DNA of 64,000 nt. It comes from Vreelandella profundi (GTDB lineage: Bacteria > Pseudomonadota > Gammaproteobacteria > Pseudomonadales > Halomonadaceae). This document shows, one piece after another, positions 45,333-55,796 of this stretch. Position numbers and translations under genes: made by a program. Position 1 is the stretch's first letter. The number at the start of each line of letters is the position of its first letter. The DNA lies in the NCBI RefSeq assembly GCF_019722725.1, contig NZ_CP077941.1, positions 1,860,001 to 1,924,000 on the forward strand, read 5' to 3'. The notes below the pieces were generated by a model that ran no database searches, was not told the DNA's origin, and saw nothing but the letters and a program-made list of their open reading frames with translations.

Positions 45333-46538
45333 TTAGACTGTTTTGGCCATTAGCGCATCCAAACCGCGGGCTAAATCGCGCTGAATGTCTTCCTGACTCT
45401 CGAGCCCAACCGCAACACGAATAAGCCCGGGAGCAATACCCGCCGAAGCCTTTTGAACATCTGAAAGACGCCCATGCGTGGTCGTCGCCGGATGCGTAAT
45501 GGTGGTTTTGACATCCCCTAGATTGCCCGTAATGGAAAGCATTCGAGTCGCATCAATAACCTGCCAAGCCCCCTCTTGACCACCCTGCACTTCAAAACCT
45601 AGCACTGCGCCAAAGCCTTTTTGCTGCTGCTTAGCCAACTCATGCTGAGGATGTCCTTCCAAGCCGCTGTAATACACCTTTGTCACCGCCGGATGGGCAT
45701 ATAACCAGCGCGCCAGTACCAAGGCATTTTCACAGTGTGCCTTCATACGCAGTGACAGAGTTTCTAACCCTTTGGTAAAAATCCACGCATTGAAAGGACT
45801 CAAGCAAGGGCCGCAAGTGCGCACCACGCCAAATACCTCTTCGAGCAATGCATGACTACCGACCACCGCGCCGCCAATTGCGCGGCCTTGGCCATCCAGG
45901 TACTTGGTTGCTGAGTGAATGACTAAATCCGCGCCAAGCGCCAACGGCTGCTGAAGTGCCGGGGTTAGAAAGCAGTTATCAATCGCTAACAGCACATCAT
46001 GTCGCTTGGCTAACGCGGCTAGCGCCGAGATATCGGCGATCTCAGACAGCGGGTTAGACGGCGTTTCAGCAAATAATAACCGCGTCTTTGGGGTAATCGC
46101 AGCTTCCCAAGCAGAGAGATTGGAAAGCTCTACATAGCGGGTCGTGATGCCTAGTTTGCCCAGATATTTATCGAACAAGCTCACCGTGGAGCCAAACAGC
46201 GACCGAGACGCTACAATTTCATCTCCCGCAGAGAGCAGCGCCAATGCGGTCGATAAGATGGCAGACATGCCAGAGCTTGTCGCCACGCAGCGCTCTCCAC
46301 CTTCAAGTGCCGCTAAGCGCCGTTCAAAGGTATGTACCGTGGGGTTGGTGAAGCGCGAATAAACGTTGCCGGGCTCTTGTCCACCAAATTTACGCGCGGC
46401 TTCCGCAGCGCTTTCGTAGACAAAGCTCGACGTCGGAAAAATAGGCTCAGAGTGCTCCTGCTCAAAGGTACGCTGATGACCTGCACGGATCGCCAGCGTC
46501 TCTAATGACCACTCATCCTGGTGATTATCGTCATGCAT
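45333..46538 (-). CDS. metZ: O-succinylhomoserine sulfhydrylase
   Basis: A 401-aa PLP enzyme of the cystathionine gamma-synthase family. It makes homocysteine directly from O-succinylhomoserine and sulfide. The PLP Lys is K212 in HSATKYLDGQGR. ETPSNPLSEIADI and TTHGRL near the C terminus fit. The position just after purF matches metZ of Pseudomonas. The ATG at 46538 has AGAGG 9 bases upstream. Distinguishing it from other gamma-family members rests mainly on synteny. Confidence 0.92.
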   Translation of the reverse strand: MHDDNHQDEWSLETLAIRAGHQRTFEQEHSEPIFPTSSFVYESAAEAARKFGGQEPGNVYSRFTNPTVHTFERRLAALEGGERCVATSSGMSAILSTALALLSAGDEIVASRSLFGSTVSLFDKYLGKLGITTRYVELSNLSAWEAAITPKTRLLFAETPSNPLSEIADISALAALAKRHDVLLAIDNCFLTPALQQPLALGADLVIHSATKYLDGQGRAIGGAVVGSHALLEEVFGVVRTCGPCLSPFNAWIFTKGLETLSLRMKAHCENALVLARWLYAHPAVTKVYYSGLEGHPQHELAKQQQKGFGAVLGFEVQGGQEGAWQVIDATRMLSITGNLGDVKTTITHPATTTHGRLSDVQKASAGIAPGLIRVAVGLESQEDIQRDLARGLDALMAKTV

Positions 46539-46550
46539 AGAGCTTACCTC

Positions 46551-46582
46551 TTAATCGTCCAGGTCATTAATCGTCCAGGTCA
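46551..46582. repeat. Perfect 16-bp tandem duplication containing the purF stop codon
   Basis: TTAATCGTCCAGGTCA occurs twice in direct succession (46551-46566 and 46567-46582). On the minus strand the upstream copy holds the last four codons and the TAA of purF; the second copy is a non-coding duplicate in the purF-metZ spacer. Confidence 0.95.
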
Positions 46583-48087
46583 TCGTCCTGATTGTGCATG
46601 CCGACCAGGGCATGATCACCAGCGCTCTGATCTTTCGCCGAATCGTTACGGCTGGCTTCCAACGCCGCCAAATAGGCGTCATCAATATCACCGGTTACGT
46701 AGTTACCGTCAAACACGGAGCAGTCGAAGGCCTCCATTTCAGGATTCACTTCGCGACAGGCCGCCTTTAGATCTTCTAGATTTTGATAGAAAATGCGATC
46801 AGCGCCAATCAGTTCGCCCACTTCCTCTTCGGTACGCCCATGGGCAATGAGTTCAGAAGCGGCCGGCATATCGATGCCGTAAACATTTGGGAAACGCACC
46901 GGCGGAGCCGCCGAGGCAAAATAGACCTTACGTGCCCCCGCGTCGCGGGCCATTTGAATAATTTGCTTACAGGTAGTGCCGCGCACGATCGAATCATCAA
47001 CAAGCAGTACATTCTTACCGTTAAACTCAACGTCAATGGCATTGAGTTTTTGGCGAACCGATTTTTTACGCTGGACCTGCCCCGGCATAATAAAAGTGCG
47101 CCCGATGTAGCGGTTTTTCATAAACCCTTCGCGATAGGTCACTCCCAGGTGCTGCGCCATTTCAAGCGCGGAGGTTCGCGACGTATCAGGAATGGGGATA
47201 ACTACGTCGATATCGTGATCTGGCCACTCATTTAAAATGCGATCACCCAGTTTACGACCCATCTGCATGCGGGTTCCGTAGACATAGGCACCGTCAAGCA
47301 GCGAGTCCGGGCGCGCTAAATAAACATGTTCAAAGATGCAGGAGCGAAGCTGCGGGCGATCCGCACACACCTGGGTATGAATATTGCCTTCGATATCAAC
47401 AAAAATGGCTTCACCTGGCGATAGATCGCGCTCAAGTTCAAAGCCACCTACATCCAGCGCAACGGATTCGGAGGCAATCATGACGGCTTGGCCGCTCTCT
47501 TCTTCACGGGTGCCAAACACAACAGGACGAATCCCGAAAGGATCGCGGAAAGCCACCATGCCGAAGCCATTAATAATCGCCACCGCCGCGTAGCCACCCT
47601 TGCAGCGGCGATGAACTCTACGCACGGCATCAAAGATATCTTCCGCTTCCAGGTGCAGGCCCTGCTTACCCAGCTCATGGGCAAACACGTTAAGCAGCAC
47701 TTCGGAATCAGAACTGGTGTTAATATGGCGAAGATCTGTGGAAAACAACTCTTGCTTCAACTGCTCCGAGTTGGTCAGGTTACCGTTATGCGCTAGGGCG
47801 ATACCGTAGGGGGAGTTGACATAAAACGGCTGAGACTCAGCTTCACTCGAGGAGCCGGCCGTTGGGTAACGTACGTGGCCAATGCCCAGGTTACCTTTTA
47901 AACGAGCCATATGGCGGGTATGAAATACATCACGTACCAAACCATTACTCTTACGCAGCAAGAAGCGTCCTTCGTTCCACGTCATCATGCCGGCAGCGTC
48001 TTGGCCACGATGCTGAAGTACGGTCAAGGCATCGTAGATTCCCTGATTTACCGCCTGCTTGCCCAGAAGGCCCACTATACCGCACAT
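46567..48087 (-). CDS. purF: Amidophosphoribosyltransferase
   Basis: A 506-aa enzyme of the first committed step of purine synthesis, making phosphoribosylamine from PRPP and glutamine. Cys2 (MCGIVG) is the glutaminase nucleophile. The PRPP loop is [13 protein letters not shown] near residue 370. It has normal length and an acidic C-terminal tail. It follows cvpA after 144 bp and precedes metZ. Its stop codon lies within a 16-bp perfect duplication. Confidence 0.97.
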   Translation of the reverse strand: MCGIVGLLGKQAVNQGIYDALTVLQHRGQDAAGMMTWNEGRFLLRKSNGLVRDVFHTRHMARLKGNLGIGHVRYPTAGSSSEAESQPFYVNSPYGIALAHNGNLTNSEQLKQELFSTDLRHINTSSDSEVLLNVFAHELGKQGLHLEAEDIFDAVRRVHRRCKGGYAAVAIINGFGMVAFRDPFGIRPVVFGTREEESGQAVMIASESVALDVGGFELERDLSPGEAIFVDIEGNIHTQVCADRPQLRSCIFEHVYLARPDSLLDGAYVYGTRMQMGRKLGDRILNEWPDHDIDVVIPIPDTSRTSALEMAQHLGVTYREGFMKNRYIGRTFIMPGQVQRKKSVRQKLNAIDVEFNGKNVLLVDDSIVRGTTCKQIIQMARDAGARKVYFASAAPPVRFPNVYGIDMPAASELIAHGRTEEEVGELIGADRIFYQNLEDLKAACREVNPEMEAFDCSVFDGNYVTGDIDDAYLAALEASRNDSAKDQSAGDHALVGMHNQDDDLDD

Positions 48088-48231
48088 TCACGTTACCTCG
48101 CTTAATGCCATGGCTTCACCTAAGTCACTTACCTAGGCAAGCCCGTACGTTCGAAGAATCGACTTCAGTAACAGGTCAATCACCTGCCGGAATAACTTAA
48201 CTACTTATATGCTCGCAGCGAGCCCCAATCA

Positions 48232-48780
48232 TCAAACGCCTTCGCGGAGGCGTAGGTCGGGTAAAGAAATATCGCGTAGCGACGCGGGCGCTTCTGGCAA
48301 TTCGCGATCCCACTGATCTAATTGGCTAACGGCCCAGTCGCGCAGTTGGATAAAGGTCGGGCGCAGCTCAGCCTGCTGCCAGGCCTGCAGCTCTGACAGC
48401 GGAGTGAGCGTAATCAGTACCGTCGCGACCAGCAGGATAACGGCCCCGCGCGCCACGCCAAAGGCGGCGCCCGCGACGCGGTTTAACAACCCCATGCCAA
48501 CCCACTCAACCGCAGCATGCACTAAGCGAATAACAATGCCGCAAAGCAAAATAACCGCGAAGATCACTAACGCAAAGGCTAGAACCAAGCGCGCATCAAA
48601 GCTTTCAATAAATCCGCTCATTAGCTCTGCAACCGGCTCGGCCAGCACTCTTGCCACCATTAGAGCCACTACCCAAGCCGCCAAGCCTAGCGCTTCACGA
48701 ACAAATCCTCTTACGAAACCCGCCAGCATCGAAAGCGCTAGCACGGCCAAAAAAACGGCATCAATCCATGTTAATGCCAT
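48232..48780 (-). CDS. cvpA: CvpA family membrane protein
   Basis: A 182-aa protein with four hydrophobic segments, starting LTWIDAVFLAVLALSMLAGFVRG, the standard CvpA N terminus, followed by EALGLAAWV. It is needed for colicin V production in E. coli and is implicated in envelope stress or biofilm in various bacteria; the molecular role is not settled. The order dedD-cvpA-purF is conserved in gammaproteobacteria. It starts 2 bp after dedD. Confidence 0.92.
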   Translation of the reverse strand: MALTWIDAVFLAVLALSMLAGFVRGFVREALGLAAWVVALMVARVLAEPVAELMSGFIESFDARLVLAFALVIFAVILLCGIVIRLVHAAVEWVGMGLLNRVAGAAFGVARGAVILLVATVLITLTPLSELQAWQQAELRPTFIQLRDWAVSQLDQWDRELPEAPASLRDISLPDLRLREGV

Positions 48781-48782
48781 CG

Positions 48783-49460
48783 TTAGTCTCTTACCCGTAC
48801 AAGCAGTCCCTGCACATTGGCACGCTCTTTAATCGACGTCATCGCAGCTTCACCATCTTCCGACGTCGCGTAAGGTCCCACAAATACGGTCGTCATGTTG
48901 TTATCCCGATCACGCTGATAGACGGTAAAACCTTCGCCGGAAAGCTGCTCGCCCAAGCGCCGGGCATTTCCCGCTTCACCAAAGCTACCAACTTGTACCG
49001 CCCACTCCCCTTGAGCACTAGCGGATGGGCTGGATGAGCTTTGTGACGTGGTATTACTATTGCTGCTGCCACTGCCGGCATTACTGCCGCTGTTATTACT
49101 GGCCATTAAATCAGCGATAGGATCGTTATCAGGCGCAGCCGGTTCAGCGCTACCGGGTGATGGGCTTGCAGCCTCAGCTTGATCGGTTTGTGGCGTGCGA
49201 GGACTGACGTCAATGGGTATATAGCCGTCACTATTCGCACTGCTAGGTGTTGACGACAATGAGGGCTCGCTAACGGTTGAAGGTCGCTCAGGCGCAGGTA
49301 CATCGCGGCGCTCTACCTCAGCCGGCTTTTCAATCACAAAGCTCGGCTGAGGGCGCTCTTCCCTGGGCGCGGGGTCACTCATTAGCCATGGCACAAAAAT
49401 CGCCAGCAGCGCGAGTAAAATCACTATTCCACTGATACGTTCCGTTTTACCGTATTTCAT
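48783..49460 (-). CDS. dedD: SPOR-domain cell-division protein, DedD-like
   Basis: A 225-aa bitopic membrane protein: a short cytoplasmic start, one transmembrane helix (GIVILLALLAIFVPWLM), a low-complexity Ser/Pro/Asn linker, and a C-terminal SPOR domain (WAVQVGSFGEAGNARRLGEQL). SPOR domains bind denuded peptidoglycan at the division septum. The ATG at 49460 has GGAG 7 bases upstream; an ATG at 49472 is also in frame. Its start overlaps the end of folC. The linker contains a Ser/Asn-rich tract coded by repeated codons. Confidence 0.9.
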   Translation of the reverse strand: MKYGKTERISGIVILLALLAIFVPWLMSDPAPREERPQPSFVIEKPAEVERRDVPAPERPSTVSEPSLSSTPSSANSDGYIPIDVSPRTPQTDQAEAASPSPGSAEPAAPDNDPIADLMASNNSGSNAGSGSSNSNTTSQSSSSPSASAQGEWAVQVGSFGEAGNARRLGEQLSGEGFTVYQRDRDNNMTTVFVGPYATSEDGEAAMTSIKERANVQGLLVRVRD

Positions 49461-50811
49461 TTTCGTCTCCATCAAGCGGCACCGCGCCTGTTGGCAGTGG
49501 CCTAGCTAACAACGCCGCTACAGTAAAGAACGACCCGGTGGCCAAGACACGATCATTGGGCGTTAACACCTTCGTAAACCAATCAGCGCCTGCTTGCGGC
49601 GTGTCAGCGCAAAAGTGTACCCGCCCTCCCTGAGCAATTATTCGTTGAGACAACTCTTCCGCTTGGCAGCCACGCTCCCCAGTCAGGGTCACACACACCC
49701 AGTCAGTGATACGGGCCGACAACGCCTTTATGACACCGTCGATATCTTTATCATTCAACATACCGATAAGGCCCCACTGCCGGCCGTTGCTGGGCGGAAG
49801 CGGCAAATAGCTGGCGATATATTCCGCAGCATGAGGGTTATGCCCGACATCTAAACACCACTGTCCCATCCACTGCATGCGTCCTGCTAGCGTGACGCTA
49901 CTTAGCGCCTCTTGCACGCGCCCTTGTTCAAGCGCGAGCCCAGTGAGCGCAAGCGCCTGCAAAGCCGTGGCGGCATTATCAATCGGCAGCCCAGGATCAG
50001 GCAGCCGATCAAGAACGATGTCCGCCTTGTCTGCTTGGCGGCCCTGCCAACGCCACGTCTTAAGCCCGCTAACAACGGCGTCATGCTGAAAATGTTGACC
50101 TAATTGAAATACGGGAGCTGCCAGCGTTTGCGCGTATTCAGCAACGCTTTCGGGCAGCGTTAAGCTACCGAGCACTGCAGGATGTGCGGCACGAAAGATA
50201 CCGGCCTTTTCACGCCCAATCTGGGCTAGATCGGTACCCAGAAAATTCGCATGATCCTGCGCGATCGTGGTCACAACCGCCACATCCGCATCAATAATAT
50301 TAACCGCATCAAGCCGGCCACCCAGCCCCACTTCTAGCACGGCGAGATCAAGCTCTGCACGGGCCAAGCACCACAATCCACACAGCGTGCCCGCTTCAAA
50401 ATACGTCAGGCTTATTTCAGGCTCTTGTAAACGCGCACGCTCAACGTGCTCAAAACCCTCAATAAGCAGCTGATCATCGGCATCCTGACCGGCGATTTTG
50501 ACGCGTTCGTTATAGCGCAGCAAATGGGGCGAAGTATAACTACCCACCCGCTGACCGTGAGCACGGGCTACGCTATCGATCATGGCCAGGGTTGACCCCT
50601 TACCATTCGTGCCGGCGACGGTAATCACACTGGAGGCAATGGGGCGAGAGAGCAGCCCCATACGATTAGCCACCTGCGACACCCGCTCCAGGCCCATATC
50701 AATGCCAACCGGATGCAGCGTTTCCAAGTGCTGAAGCCACTGCTCTAAAGACCACCGTTCTAAGGACAGTCGCTCTGAAGGCAGTGGCGACACGACGTCA
50801 GAATCAGGCAT
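49447..50811 (-). CDS. folC: Dihydrofolate synthase/folylpolyglutamate synthase
   Basis: A 454-aa bifunctional enzyme adding glutamate to dihydropteroate and to folates. It has [24 protein letters not shown] and [10 protein letters not shown]. The ATG at 50811 overlaps the accD stop by 8 bp, suggesting coupled translation. The N-terminal segment holds a 15-bp-period DNA repeat (50731-50789), giving a repeated [10 protein letters not shown] peptide. It is somewhat longer than E. coli FolC (422 aa). Confidence 0.95.
   Translation of the reverse strand: MPDSDVVSPLPSERLSLERWSLEQWLQHLETLHPVGIDMGLERVSQVANRMGLLSRPIASSVITVAGTNGKGSTLAMIDSVARAHGQRVGSYTSPHLLRYNERVKIAGQDADDQLLIEGFEHVERARLQEPEISLTYFEAGTLCGLWCLARAELDLAVLEVGLGGRLDAVNIIDADVAVVTTIAQDHANFLGTDLAQIGREKAGIFRAAHPAVLGSLTLPESVAEYAQTLAAPVFQLGQHFQHDAVVSGLKTWRWQGRQADKADIVLDRLPDPGLPIDNAATALQALALTGLALEQGRVQEALSSVTLAGRMQWMGQWCLDVGHNPHAAEYIASYLPLPPSNGRQWGLIGMLNDKDIDGVIKALSARITDWVCVTLTGERGCQAEELSQRIIAQGGRVHFCADTPQAGADWFTKVLTPNDRVLATGSFFTVAALLARPLPTGAVPLDGDENEIR
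50731..50789. repeat. Intragenic 15-bp-period repeat in folC
   Basis: CTGAAGCCACTGCT, CTAAAGACCACCGTT, CTAAGGACAGTCGCT and CTGAAGGCAGTGGCG lie in tandem. They keep the folC frame open and encode a degenerate five-residue repeat near the N terminus. Confidence 0.7.
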
Positions 50812-51802
50812 TGCGCGAATGATCGTCACTCTTAGCCGTATCAAGCTTATTCAACGTTGCGTCTGCATCATCCGCTAAAATAGCTTCCTCAACGATTGGC
50901 TCAGAAACCTCCGCCTCATCGTCTACATTGACAGTTACTGGCGCTGCATCGTGATGCGTTAGCTTACGCAAAACGCTGCCCACGCGTGCGCGCATCTCAT
51001 GACGATGGACAATCATATCTACGGTACCGTGATCGAGTAGAAACTCACTGCGCTGAAAACCTTCCGGCAGCGTTTCACGTACCGTCTGTTCAATAACGCG
51101 AGGCCCCGCAAAGCCAATCAAGGCATTGGGTTCAGCAATATTCAAATCACCGAGCATCGCCAAAGACGCAGAAACACCACCAAACACAGGATCTGTCAGT
51201 ACCGAAATATACGGCACGCCCGCCTGTTTAAGCTTCTCAAGCGCCGCCGACGTTTTTGCCATCTGCATCAGTGAGAAGAGCGCTTCCTGCATGCGCGCAC
51301 CGCCGGAGGCTGCAAAACACACCAGCGGAATATTCTCGTCCAGCGCTAACGTAGCAGCGCGAACAAACTTCTCACCAACGACCGCCCCCATCGAGCCACC
51401 CATAAAGGTAAACTCGAACGCGACAGCCATCACCGGCAGGCCAGCTAACTCACCGCGCATCGCCACCAGAGCATCTTTCTCACCGGTGTCTTTTTGCGCT
51501 GCGGTCAGGCGATCCTTGTACTTTTTAGAATCGCGAAACTTCAACCGATCATTGGGTTCGAGATCAGCTGCAATCTCTTCGCGTCCGTCTTTATCCAAGA
51601 ACCAGTCCAAGCGCTTGCGTGCCGTCAAGCGCAAATGGTGATCGCACTTGGGACAAACGCTGTTATGTTTCTCTAACTCAGGGAGATAGAGAACCGCTTC
51701 GCACTTGGGACATTTACGCCAGAGGCCGTCGGGCACGCTAGCGCGACGGTCTTTACGCTGGATACGACCCATTGAGGGAACGATCTTGTCTAACCAGCTC
51801 AT
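50804..51802 (-). CDS. accD: Acetyl-CoA carboxylase carboxyltransferase subunit beta
   Basis: A 332-aa subunit that with AccA transfers CO2 from biotin to acetyl-CoA for fatty acid synthesis. The N-terminal zinc finger CPKC-x17-CPKC is present (residues about 31-55), followed by the carboxyltransferase core with [15 protein letters not shown] and [17 protein letters not shown]. An extra acidic C-terminal tail of about 40 residues follows. It overlaps folC, as in Pseudomonas. Confidence 0.97.
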   Translation of the reverse strand: MSWLDKIVPSMGRIQRKDRRASVPDGLWRKCPKCEAVLYLPELEKHNSVCPKCDHHLRLTARKRLDWFLDKDGREEIAADLEPNDRLKFRDSKKYKDRLTAAQKDTGEKDALVAMRGELAGLPVMAVAFEFTFMGGSMGAVVGEKFVRAATLALDENIPLVCFAASGGARMQEALFSLMQMAKTSAALEKLKQAGVPYISVLTDPVFGGVSASLAMLGDLNIAEPNALIGFAGPRVIEQTVRETLPEGFQRSEFLLDHGTVDMIVHRHEMRARVGSVLRKLTHHDAAPVTVNVDDEAEVSEPIVEEAILADDADATLNKLDTAKSDDHSRNA

Positions 51803-51896
51803 ATCAAAGAGGCTTCCGTTTTACGTCAATGCTTGGCAAAACCAAGCTCGATGAGTGTCATTAATCTATTTAGTATAGGCGATAAAGCGCTTTACT

Positions 51897-52700
51897 TTAG
51901 GCATCCATCGCCGTGCGCATTTCTGCCAATACACTTTTCAACTGGCCCGCGATAGTTTCCGGGGCATCTAAACTTTCAGCAATGCGATTAACCAAGGCGC
52001 TGCCAACAATCACGCCATCGGCTACTTTAGCCACTTCGGCTGCCGTCGCGCCATCACGAATACCAAAGCCAACGCATAGCGGCAAATCGGTCATTCCACG
52101 CAGCGGCGCCAAGTGTTCAGCTACATCATCTGCGTTTAGCGTGGCGGCACCCGTCACGCCTTTCAGCGAAACATAGTACAAGTAGCCATGACCATGGGCG
52201 CATATTGTAGCGGCACGCTCGTTAGAAGTGGTAGGCGCAACGAGAAAAATCGCGGCTAAATCACGAGACTTTAGCAACGGCCCAAGTTCATCCGCTTCTT
52301 CCGGGGGCATATCGACAATCAGAACGCCGTCTACGCCAACATCGGCTGCTTGATCGGCAAAACTCTCATAGCCAATGCGCTCGATGGGATTTAAATAGCC
52401 CATTAACACCACCGGCGTGTTGGTATCTGCCTGGCGAAACTCTTTGACCATCTGCATTAAATCAATCAGCCGCGTACCTTGCTTCAATGCACGCTCACAG
52501 GCTTTTTGAATCACAGGACCGTCGGCCATAGGATCGGAAAAAGGCACGCCAAGTTCAATAATATCGGCGCCCGCGTCCACCAGTGCATGCATAAAGCCCA
52601 CGGTATACTGCGGCGCTGGGTCCCCGGCGGTAATGAAAGGGATGAGGGCCTTACGGCCCTGCTGTTTAAGTTCACTGAAACGCTGATCAATACGGTTCAT
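51897..52700 (-). CDS. trpA: Tryptophan synthase alpha subunit
   Basis: A 267-aa TIM barrel that cleaves indole-3-glycerol phosphate to indole. It has [18 protein letters not shown], with the catalytic Asp, and [11 protein letters not shown]. The catalytic Glu is in [16 protein letters not shown]. It follows trpB by 39 bp. A 94-bp gap separates it from accD downstream. Confidence 0.97.
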   Translation of the reverse strand: MNRIDQRFSELKQQGRKALIPFITAGDPAPQYTVGFMHALVDAGADIIELGVPFSDPMADGPVIQKACERALKQGTRLIDLMQMVKEFRQADTNTPVVLMGYLNPIERIGYESFADQAADVGVDGVLIVDMPPEEADELGPLLKSRDLAAIFLVAPTTSNERAATICAHGHGYLYYVSLKGVTGAATLNADDVAEHLAPLRGMTDLPLCVGFGIRDGATAAEVAKVADGVIVGSALVNRIAESLDAPETIAGQLKSVLAEMRTAMDA

Positions 52701-52739
52701 GCTTACCCTTAAAAAAGCTGCGCGTAAAATGACTGATTG

Positions 52740-53993
52740 TTAAAACTCAATGCCATCAATTTTGGCCACCGTCATAATGTCTTTGTCGCCACGTCCGGAA
52801 AGATTGACAATAATATGCTGGTCAGGACGCATGGTCGGTGCCAATACTTTGGCATGGGCCAGCGCATGCGCAGACTCAAGGGCCGGCATAATACCTTCCA
52901 TATGCGTTAGCTCGCGAAACGCTTCCAGCACTTCTTTATCATTGGCCGCTACGTAGCTTACGCGCCCGACGTCCTTCCAAAGCGCGTGTTCAGGGCCAAC
53001 ACCAGGGTAATCAAGGCCCGCCGAAATAGAGTGGGTGTCGGACACTTGGCCTGCTTCATCGGACATTAAATAGGTACGGTTGCCGTGCAATACGCCGCGT
53101 GGTGCGTTCGTCGTCAGTGGCGCCGCGTGGCGGCCGGTTTCAACGCCGTCACCCCCGGCTTCAACGCCAAACATAGCCACAGCGTCGTCTTCCACAAACG
53201 GATAGAAAAGCCCCATGGCGTTAGAACCACCGCCAACGCAGGCAATTAGGGCATCAGGTAGGCGGCCAATCTGCTCAAGGGACTGGCGCCGCGCTTCGCG
53301 CCCGACTACCGAGTTGAAATCACGCACCAGCAGTGGATAAGGGTGCGGGCCGGCCACGGTGCCAATGATATAGAAAGTGTTATCGACGTTAGTTACCCAG
53401 TCGCGCAGCGCTTCGTTCATGGCATCTTTAAGCGTGCGGGTGCCTGACTCTACCGGAATCACGCGGGCACCCAGCAGGCGCATGCGGTAAACGTTCAATT
53501 TCTGACGCTCTACGTCTTCAGCGCCCATATAAACGTCGCACTCAAGCCCTAAGCGAGCAGCCACGGTAGCGGAGGCAACGCCATGCTGACCGGCCCCCGT
53601 TTCGGCGATAATACGCGGCTTGCCGGTTTTCTTAGCGAGCAGCGCCTGGCCAATCGTATTATTTACCTTGTGAGCACCGGTGTGATTCAGATCTTCCCGC
53701 TTCAACCAAATCTGCGCACCGCCCAGGCTCTCCGACCAGCGTTTGGCGTGATAAAGCGGTGAAGGGCGGCCGACGTAGTGAGCAAGATCATAGTCAAACT
53801 CGGCTTGGAAGTCGGGGTCATCACGTAAACTTAAGTACGTTTTTTCCAACTCTTCCAGCGCGAAGCTGAGGGTTTCAGACACAAACCGACCACCGTAGGG
53901 GCCAAAATGACCACGGGCATCCGGCATTTGGGTTAGCTCGCTGAACTTCGTTTCAAGTACAGTTTTAGAAACACCAGTCGCAGAAACGGTCAC
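52740..53993 (-). CDS. trpB: Tryptophan synthase beta subunit
   Basis: A 417-aa PLP enzyme joining indole and serine. The PLP Lys is in [17 protein letters not shown] near residue 110. [17 protein letters not shown] and [15 protein letters not shown] are also typical. The first 25 residues precede the usual start [11 protein letters not shown] and are an N-terminal extension. It lies between trpF and trpA in the same direction. Confidence 0.97.
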   Translation of the reverse strand: MTVSATGVSKTVLETKFSELTQMPDARGHFGPYGGRFVSETLSFALEELEKTYLSLRDDPDFQAEFDYDLAHYVGRPSPLYHAKRWSESLGGAQIWLKREDLNHTGAHKVNNTIGQALLAKKTGKPRIIAETGAGQHGVASATVAARLGLECDVYMGAEDVERQKLNVYRMRLLGARVIPVESGTRTLKDAMNEALRDWVTNVDNTFYIIGTVAGPHPYPLLVRDFNSVVGREARRQSLEQIGRLPDALIACVGGGSNAMGLFYPFVEDDAVAMFGVEAGGDGVETGRHAAPLTTNAPRGVLHGNRTYLMSDEAGQVSDTHSISAGLDYPGVGPEHALWKDVGRVSYVAANDKEVLEAFRELTHMEGIMPALESAHALAHAKVLAPTMRPDQHIIVNLSGRGDKDIMTVAKIDGIEF

Positions 53994-54069
53994 AGAGATA
54001 CCTCACAAGATCGCCAGAACAGGCAAACAATAAATGGATCAACGTAAAACGCAGCTCGATAAACATAGG

Positions 54070-54708
54070 CTAACGAGTATCGGCTAATGCCACATGGCGA
54101 ACAAAAGCAGCCATTTTGGCAGCATCTTTACAGCCGTAGGTAGCTTCAATACCACCTGACACATCAACGGCATAGGGCATAACGTGACGCACAGCATCGG
54201 CAATATTGTCTGGCGTCAGCCCACCGGCGAGGATAACAGGTTTTGCAAGATTTGCGGGGATTCTCGACCAATCGAAGGTCTCCCCGGTGCCTCCCGGGGT
54301 TCCTGGCCGATAGGCATCTAAAAGCAGCGCCTGGGCCTGGTGATAGCGCCTAGCCTGTTGTGCCAAGTCTATTTCATCACGCATACGCAATGCTTTTATC
54401 CACGGCACTCCATACTGCTGGCAGTCTTCAGGCGTTTCGTCACCATGAAACTGGAGCAAATCAAGATGCGGCAAACACCGCTCAATCAACTCCTCAGACT
54501 GATCCACAAACAGTCCAACGCGGGTCACAAAGGCAGGCACGCGAGCAGAAAGTAAAGCTAGCTGCTCAACAGTCACACTGCGCTTACTTTTTGGCCACAT
54601 GACGAAACCTAACGCATCGACGCCTAGCGCGACGGCGCTGTCGATATCATCATGACGGGTAAAGCCGCAAAACTTGATCCGCGTACGCGTTAATGGGTGA
54701 GCATTCAA
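54070..54708 (-). CDS. trpF: Phosphoribosylanthranilate isomerase
   Basis: A 212-aa TIM-barrel enzyme of tryptophan synthesis. It has IKFCGFTRHDD with the catalytic Cys, LLLDAYRPGTPGGTGETFDW with the catalytic Asp, and AVDVSGGIEATYGCKD at the phosphate site. In this lineage it is a separate gene rather than fused to TrpC. The start overlaps the truA stop by 4 bp. Confidence 0.96.
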   Translation of the reverse strand: MNAHPLTRTRIKFCGFTRHDDIDSAVALGVDALGFVMWPKSKRSVTVEQLALLSARVPAFVTRVGLFVDQSEELIERCLPHLDLLQFHGDETPEDCQQYGVPWIKALRMRDEIDLAQQARRYHQAQALLLDAYRPGTPGGTGETFDWSRIPANLAKPVILAGGLTPDNIADAVRHVMPYAVDVSGGIEATYGCKDAAKMAAFVRHVALADTR

Positions 54709-55640
54709 AACGACGCTTCCTGTTCAGAGCTAGGCGCACTGTTTAGCGAGCGGCTGCGGCGATAGGCAACGCGGGGCGTATCCGGCAATTCGCGCTCGCC
54801 CGTCCACTCGCCGGTAAATGAAAGAAGATGCGGCCCCAGGGGCTCTTTAGGCAAATCAAAGCGCTCATCATAAACGGAATCGACAAAATGCAGCCCACAG
54901 GCTGGCGCGGTAACGTCGCCCTTACGTCGATTCTGCAGTGCTAGCAGTTCGCCAATATACGCCTCGCTCTGCGCGCCGCGCCCAACGCTAACCAGCGCGC
55001 CTGCAATGTTACGAATCATATGATGCAAAAATGCGTTGCCCTGGATATCGATCATTACGAGCTGGCCATAGCGTTTGACATCGATAAAATGCATATGTCG
55101 CCAGGGCGTTTTAGACTGGCAGCCAGCGGCACGGAAGCTGGAAAAATCATGTTCTCCCACCAGTGCCTGGGCGGCACGATGCATGGCATCTGCATCTAGC
55201 GGGTCACGGCACCAGGTCACATTGGCTCGTTCTAGCACCGGGCGGCTGATTTGATTTAGCAGCACATAGCGGTAACGACGGCCCAGCGCGCATAGCCGCG
55301 AGTGAAAGTCATCCCCCACCGGCTTTACCCAGCGCACGGCAATATCACGAGGCAGATTGGTATTGGAACCAAATATCCAGGCTTTTTCTGAGCGCCCTAC
55401 CGGCGGGTCGAAATGCACGACTTGACGCGTAGCATGCACGCCGGAGTCGGTGCGCCCGCTGGCGTGAATCTGAATCGGCTCATTGGCCACCTTGCTCAAG
55501 GCGTCTTCTAACGACGCCTGAACAGAGGCAGCATGTTTTAAGCGCTGAAAACCGCAGTAATGGGTACCGTCGTATTCAATACCCATTGCCAAACGGCCAG
55601 TCAGCGGAATTTTCTCATCAAAGGGATAGAACAGCGTCAT
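54705..55640 (-). CDS. truA: tRNA pseudouridine(38-40) synthase
   Basis: A 311-aa pseudouridine synthase modifying positions 38-40 of the tRNA anticodon arm. The catalytic Asp65 is in ASGRTDSGVHA, and GNAFLHHMIRNIAGALV is typical. The ATG at 55640 is preceded by an in-frame TTG at 55643. A C-terminal extension of about 40 residues goes beyond the core. The sequence just upstream encodes an orphan FimV tail (55650-55748). Confidence 0.95.
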   Translation of the reverse strand: MTLFYPFDEKIPLTGRLAMGIEYDGTHYCGFQRLKHAASVQASLEDALSKVANEPIQIHASGRTDSGVHATRQVVHFDPPVGRSEKAWIFGSNTNLPRDIAVRWVKPVGDDFHSRLCALGRRYRYVLLNQISRPVLERANVTWCRDPLDADAMHRAAQALVGEHDFSSFRAAGCQSKTPWRHMHFIDVKRYGQLVMIDIQGNAFLHHMIRNIAGALVSVGRGAQSEAYIGELLALQNRRKGDVTAPACGLHFVDSVYDERFDLPKEPLGPHLLSFTGEWTGERELPDTPRVAYRRSRSLNSAPSSEQEASF

Positions 55641-55649
55641 CAAGCCACG

Positions 55650-55748
55650 TCATTTTGAAGATTTTGAAGGTTCGCTATTATCCAGGCCTCGCGGCCTGAA
55701 TGCTACCTCTTCAATTTCCCACTCTTCCTCAATCGGCCTGCGCAGCTT
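55650..55748 (-). pseudogene. Orphan FimV C-terminal tail fragment
   Basis: Read on the minus strand, this fragment encodes 32 residues after a TAA stop, including EEEWEIEEVAFRPRGLDN, and ends in TGA just before truA. The intact fimV upstream ends with APWEIEEVAFKPVDNR. The shared WEIEEVAF stretch is coded with several synonymous differences, so the two are diverged copies rather than a fresh duplication. There is no start codon or ribosome site. It looks like the old 3' end of fimV left on the truA side of opgD. A 9-bp repeat (55652-55669) overlaps its end. Confidence 0.8.
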
Positions 55749-55796
55749 TTAGCAGAGGCTATTGTTGGGTTCTGGCGCACTGGGCTAAATTCAGCC

